Below are positions 42,330 to 45,241 of a stretch of DNA of 45,241 nt, piece by piece. How positions within the stretch are numbered: the stretch's first letter is position 1; each line of letters starts with the position of its first letter. A program made the translations under genes and the position numbers. Origin of the DNA: JBIOJM01 sp044450785 (GTDB lineage: Bacteria > Planctomycetota > Planctomycetia > Isosphaerales > Isosphaeraceae). The notes under the pieces are model-generated. The model searched no databases, had not been told where the DNA came from, and saw nothing but the letters and a program-made list of their open reading frames with translations. The stretch is taken from contig JBIOJM010000039.1 of the NCBI GenBank assembly GCA_044450785.1, positions 1 to 45,241 of the forward strand. The letters run 5' to 3'.

Positions 42330-42641
42330 TCAACGCTTGGTTGGGCGGCCTGCCGCAGCCGCTGCCTTTCGTTCTTGCGCTCGTTTCCGAACAGCCTTCC
42401 AGAAAGCCTCCTCGGATAAGCCTTTCCCTTCCCGGATGCTTTGCCTGGAGCGATTGAGCAATGCTTGAAAGCGCGGAGAACGCCCCAGCAGCAGCCGTTC
42501 CAAGTCATCGTCATCGAAGGGAACCAGCAACACGGCGACGGCCTTGCCATTGCGAGTAATGACAATGGGGCCCTCTACCCCGCATTCATCTAAATACGCA
42601 CTCAACCGCGCCTTGACATCCGCTAACGGGGCAATCCTCAC
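42330..42641 (-). CDS. Phd/YefM-type antitoxin
   Basis: 103 residues from the GTG at 42641, which overlaps the toxin stop by four bases (GTGA) and has GGAGAGGAG nearby. IAPLADVKARLSAYLDECGV and GPIVITRNGKAVAVLLVPFD are the Phd/YefM DNA-binding N-terminal fold; the rest is charged and helical (toxin-binding part). Order is toxin first, which is the less common arrangement. Confidence 0.85.
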   Translation of the reverse strand: MRIAPLADVKARLSAYLDECGVEGPIVITRNGKAVAVLLVPFDDDDLERLLLGRSPRFQALLNRSRQSIREGKGLSEEAFWKAVRKRAQERKAAAAAGRPTKR

Positions 42642-42961
42642 GACTCGTACTCCTCTCCTCCGATCAAGAGTCGGCTCCGATCTTTGATGCCAACTGCCAA
42701 CACCCAAACCGCTTGCGATGCAGAGTTCACGTCGTAAAACACCCGAAAGCGATTATCGGGCCCGCAACGAAGTTCCCAGGATGCGCCGAACGGAGCCGGC
42801 TGCTCCAAGGGTTTCCGATTTCTGGTTTCCTTGGTCGGAGTGTAGGCCAGTTGCTCCTTGATCGCGCGCCGCAGAAGCCCGTGGTACTTGGACTCAATCC
42901 GATCAAAGTGCTCGATCGCTTCCGGCGCAAAAGTCAGCGTGAACTTCGGTCGCTTGGCCAT
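42638..42961 (-). CDS. RelE/ParE family toxin
   Basis: 107 residues. FAPEAIEHFDRIESKYHGLL, KPLEQPAPFGASWELRCGPD, NRFRVFYDVN and VWVLAVGIKDRSRLLIGGEE follow the RelE/ParE fold (beta-hairpin with RVFYDV and a basic C-terminal strand). RelE members cleave mRNA on ribosomes, ParE members poison gyrase; the sequence does not decide. A perfect 16-bp palindrome sits one base before its ATG. Confidence 0.85.
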   Translation of the reverse strand: MAKRPKFTLTFAPEAIEHFDRIESKYHGLLRRAIKEQLAYTPTKETRNRKPLEQPAPFGASWELRCGPDNRFRVFYDVNSASQAVWVLAVGIKDRSRLLIGGEEYES

Positions 42962-42962
42962 T

Positions 42963-42978
42963 GACTAGAATTCTAGTC
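42963..42978. promoter_or_regulatory. Perfect palindrome, likely operator of the RelE/Phd operon
   Basis: GACTAGAATTCTAGTC is a perfect 16-bp palindrome one base upstream of the toxin ATG. Phd/YefM-type antitoxins repress their own operons by binding palindromes in this position, and TAGAAT could also serve as a -10 box, which would give a nearly leaderless transcript. Operator role inferred. Confidence 0.65.
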
Positions 42979-42993
42979 CATTCGGCAGCCATG

Positions 42994-43275
42994 TCAATGC
43001 CTCGTTCTGGCCGGAGCGCGCCGGAACGGCCCTCGCTGACTAACCGCACCGCTCAGCGGCCTGGACCGCCGAGACTTGAAGCAGACCAGCGCGGCGGCCA
43101 AGAATAGCGCCGCAACCAGCAGCGTCGCCGGGAGTACGCGAGGCACCGGTAGAGTCGTTGGCCCGACCGCTCCACCGACGGCGCTGACCGGCATTTGGAC
43201 GGTGATGTGGAACAGGAGGATCGCCAGGACAACACAGACCGCTTGGGCGAAGAACCCGAGAGCATCGCCGCCCAT
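42994..43275 (-). CDS. Possible small membrane protein
   Basis: 93 residues from an ATG at 43275 without a clear ribosome binding site. Two helices: LGFFAQAVCVVLAILLFHIT and VLPATLLVAALFLAAALVCF, then an Arg/Ser-rich tail. No family recognised. Other frames are also open here, so it may be spurious; the hydrophobic pattern is the only support. Confidence 0.4.
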   Translation of the reverse strand: MGGDALGFFAQAVCVVLAILLFHITVQMPVSAVGGAVGPTTLPVPRVLPATLLVAALFLAAALVCFKSRRSRPLSGAVSQRGPFRRAPARTRH

Positions 43276-43515
43276 GGTCGAAAACTCGGAGCACAAGTCG
43301 GCTTATACGTCCAGTTCATCGGGAACTCAGCGTATTACGCGACGAGTCCGGCACGCCAGCCCCGGAGAATCTCGTCGTACAACGATCGTATTCCAATTCT
43401 CTGTTCCATGGCTGCTCACGCCCCATCTGAGGCAGCTCAACCCCAACTTTTCACCGGCCCAACCTCGCCGTCCCAGATCCGGTTCAGCGGACCGATGCGA
43501 GCCGCTCCACCCGGC

Positions 43516-44490
43516 TCAAACTCCCACCGGCTGCTTGAGCGACTTGGCCACGAACCCCTTCAGCCTGGTCAGATCGGCGCTGAAGCGGCGAATGCCGTCG
43601 GCCAGCTTCTCGGTGGCCATGGCATCTTCATTCAGCATCCATCGGAAGGTCTTCTCGTCGAGATGGATCTTCTCCAGCTTCTGCGAGCGAGCGGTCTCGA
43701 CGGAGAGCTTGCGGCTGAGCGTTCCTTCCTGGTGCTGGAGCTCGGCCAGCAGCTCCGGCGCGATGGTCAGCAGGTCGCACCCGGCCAGCTCGGTGATCTC
43801 GCCGGTGTTGCGGAAGCTCGCTCCCATCACCTCGGTCGAATAGTCAAACTTCTTGAAGTGATTATAGATTTGGACGACGGAATGCACTCCCGGGTCCTCG
43901 GTCGCGGGGATGTCGTTGACGCCGCGCTCCTTGCAGTACCAGTCGTGGATCCGGCCGACGAATGGAGAGATCAACGTGACGCCGGCCTCGGCACAAGCCA
44001 CTGCCTGGGCGAAGCTGAAGAGCAGCGTCAAGTTGCAGTGGATGCCTTCCTTCTCGAGGCGCTCGGCCGCGCGGATGCCTTCCCAGGTCGAGGCGATCTT
44101 GATCAAGATCCGCTTGCGGTCGATGCCGTCGGTCTCATACAGCGAAATCAAGCGGCGGGCCTTGCGGATCGTCGCTTCCGTATCGAACGAGAGACGGGCG
44201 TCGACCTCGGTCGACACGCGGCCGGGAATGATCTGGAGGATCTCCTTGCCGAAGTCGATGAACAAGCGGTCGATCACGGCCTCCATTTGTGCGGTCGGAT
44301 CGCCGGCCTGTGACTGGCTCGACGAGATTGCCTGTTCGAGCAGCGGTCCGTACCGCGGCATCTGCGCGGCCTTGAAGAGCAGCGAAGGATTGGTCGTCGC
44401 GTCGCGGGGCTGATACTGTGCGATCGACTCGAAGTCACCTGTGTCGGCAACCACCACGGTCATCTTGCGCAGTTGTTCGAGCAAGTTCAT
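43516..44490 (-). CDS. tal: Transaldolase
   Basis: 324 residues, GGAG six bases before the ATG. Transfers a dihydroxyacetone unit in the non-oxidative pentose phosphate pathway. TTNPSLLFKAA, KRILIKIASTWEGIRAAERL with the Schiff-base Lys (about residue 130), CNLTLLFSFAQAVACAEAGV and ISPFVGRIHDWY match the TalB-type enzyme, and the length is typical. It stands alone, divergent from the HAD gene. Confidence 0.95.
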   Translation of the reverse strand: MNLLEQLRKMTVVVADTGDFESIAQYQPRDATTNPSLLFKAAQMPRYGPLLEQAISSSQSQAGDPTAQMEAVIDRLFIDFGKEILQIIPGRVSTEVDARLSFDTEATIRKARRLISLYETDGIDRKRILIKIASTWEGIRAAERLEKEGIHCNLTLLFSFAQAVACAEAGVTLISPFVGRIHDWYCKERGVNDIPATEDPGVHSVVQIYNHFKKFDYSTEVMGASFRNTGEITELAGCDLLTIAPELLAELQHQEGTLSRKLSVETARSQKLEKIHLDEKTFRWMLNEDAMATEKLADGIRRFSADLTRLKGFVAKSLKQPVGV

Positions 44491-44833
44491 CGGCTACTCC
44501 TTCAGGTCAAAACGAACCACGAGCGACGAAGCCTTCTCCGACCGGGTCGTTGAGCGAGTCCGCAGCCCCGTCATGCCCCGCAGATTCGCGCTGTGTTTTT
44601 CATTCTAGCACGCCGGGAGCCCAATTCGCCACTCATGCCACGTCCTGATCAGGCGCTCGGTGGCACCTTCGTCGCGGGCGGGCGGCGCGAACGGTATTAC
44701 ATAGGCAAGATCGAACAACATGGTAAACTCTTCTGAACCTGCGATTCGGCCGGATCGCCGACCCAGCGAGCAGATCGTCGATCGGCCGGAGGCGCATGAG
44801 CGGGGGCACGATACCTGGACAGGGAGAGAGAGG
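44491..44833. other. Divergent spacer between tal and the HAD gene
   Basis: 343 bases with the start sites of two divergent genes. It contains the ribosome binding site of tal next to 44491 and GAGAGAGG before the HAD ATG. I see no further gene, RNA or convincing promoter boxes; open frames here overlap without family resemblance. Confidence 0.5.
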
Positions 44834-45241
44834 ATGACGCACGGCCAGACGAGCTCGGCGACCGGGCCCCTGCGAAACCTGCGTGGGTTTGCGTTTGATC
44901 TCGACGGGACGATCTGGGAGGGACCAGCTCTCCTTCCCGGAGCGGTCGACCTGGTCAAGGACTTGCGAGACGCGGGGATCGGCGTCGTTTTCGCGTCGAA
45001 TTGCTCCCGAATTGGCGCGAGCGTGCTGAGTCAACAGCTCGCGGACCTGGGCATCGTTGCAACTCCCACCGAGGTCCTCACCCCATTCGACCTGGTTGGC
45101 GGGGAAGTCCGGCGGCGGCTAGGACCGGTGCCGGTCCTGGTCATCGGCACCGATGAGCTCGCCCAGGTCCTGGCGTTGGATCCTCGGGGCGACGGCGACA
45201 TCGTCGCGGCCCAGAAGCTGCTGCGCGGCTGGGACCGGCGC
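44834..45241 (+). CDS. HAD-superfamily phosphatase, NagD-like (3' end missing)
   Basis: 136 residues present, cut by the right edge. FAFDLDGTIWEG is HAD motif 1 with the nucleophile Asp and the second Asp; GVVFASNCSRIG is motif 2 with the Ser/Asn of the HAD-IIA (NagD/p-nitrophenyl phosphatase) class. The cap domain begins after LTPFDLVGGEVRRRL. Likely a sugar or nucleotide phosphatase; substrate not predictable. GAGAGG lies directly before the ATG. Confidence 0.85.
   Translation, partial: MTHGQTSSATGPLRNLRGFAFDLDGTIWEGPALLPGAVDLVKDLRDAGIGVVFASNCSRIGASVLSQQLADLGIVATPTEVLTPFDLVGGEVRRRLGPVPVLVIGTDELAQVLALDPRGDGDIVAAQKLLRGWDRR

Noticed and set aside
44605..44958. Minus-strand frame of 117 codons near the right edge
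   Set aside because: It overlaps the well-supported start of the HAD gene on the other strand and has no recognisable features.

Overview
The window looks like chromosomal DNA of a planctomycete, most likely of the Isosphaeraceae. This is inferred from gene content and no marker gene was compared. The DNA is GC-rich. It carries two exported proteins with the planctomycete LEPR-XLL type N-terminus, an ECF sigma factor next to a Ser/Thr kinase with WD40 repeats, a fused SecDF, Uma2 and DUF4058 proteins, and much short heptanucleotide repeat debris between and even inside genes. Nearly all genes lie on the minus strand. The exceptions are a decayed sulfotransferase, a small membrane protein, a GH20-like enzyme and a HAD phosphatase cut by the right edge.

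Layout. 1-3971 holds the start and middle of a giant secreted protein with beta-rich repeats and a metzincin-like HELGH domain; its end lies beyond the left edge. 4317-8015 holds an ECF sigma factor, a membrane Ser/Thr kinase with WD40 repeats and a further WD40 reading frame joined by an ATGA overlap, so either a split or a frameshifted gene. 8024-8906 is a graveyard with the head of a second ECF sigma factor and a sulfotransferase that lost its middle. 8893-16461 is a housekeeping run argG, TPR/double alpha-CTD protein, tgt, yajC, secDF. 16476-17074 is a small cassette with a GxxExxY gene between nearly perfect 32-bp inverted repeats. 17071-22824 is an aspartate-family amino acid cluster (two small unknown genes, hom, a lipoprotein, a phosphoglycerate-mutase-like candidate homoserine kinase, lysC with four ACT domains). 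22911-29101 holds DUF4058, Uma2, U32 peptidase/DUF3656, a 57-aa DUF1328 protein, a LEPR-XLL Ig-like protein and a small membrane protein. 29135-32146 encodes a large exported protein with a beta-propeller and a PHP-like metal hydrolase domain. 32332-32674 is a gene-free, hairpin-rich element with 32-bp terminal inverted repeats.

The most unusual locus is 32815-38662, a tight four-gene operon. Its first gene fuses a complete heavy-metal P1B-type ATPase to an HflK-like SPFH domain through a CxxC-bearing linker. It is followed by an HflC-like and an HflK-like SPFH protein and a membrane-anchored protein. This would place three different SPFH modules around a metal pump, one of them covalently attached. 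To its right are a Panacea-type toxin-antitoxin pair, selD, a GH20-like glycosidase, a RelE/Phd toxin-antitoxin pair with a perfect 16-bp palindrome at the toxin start, transaldolase and a HAD phosphatase.

How genes may work together: argG to secDF could be one transcript (intergenic gaps of 23-129 bases). tgt-yajC-secDF is the classical order. The hom/lysC cluster supplies homoserine and threonine precursors, with the mutase-like protein in the slot where homoserine kinase is needed. Sigma factor and kinase form a typical planctomycete signalling pair.
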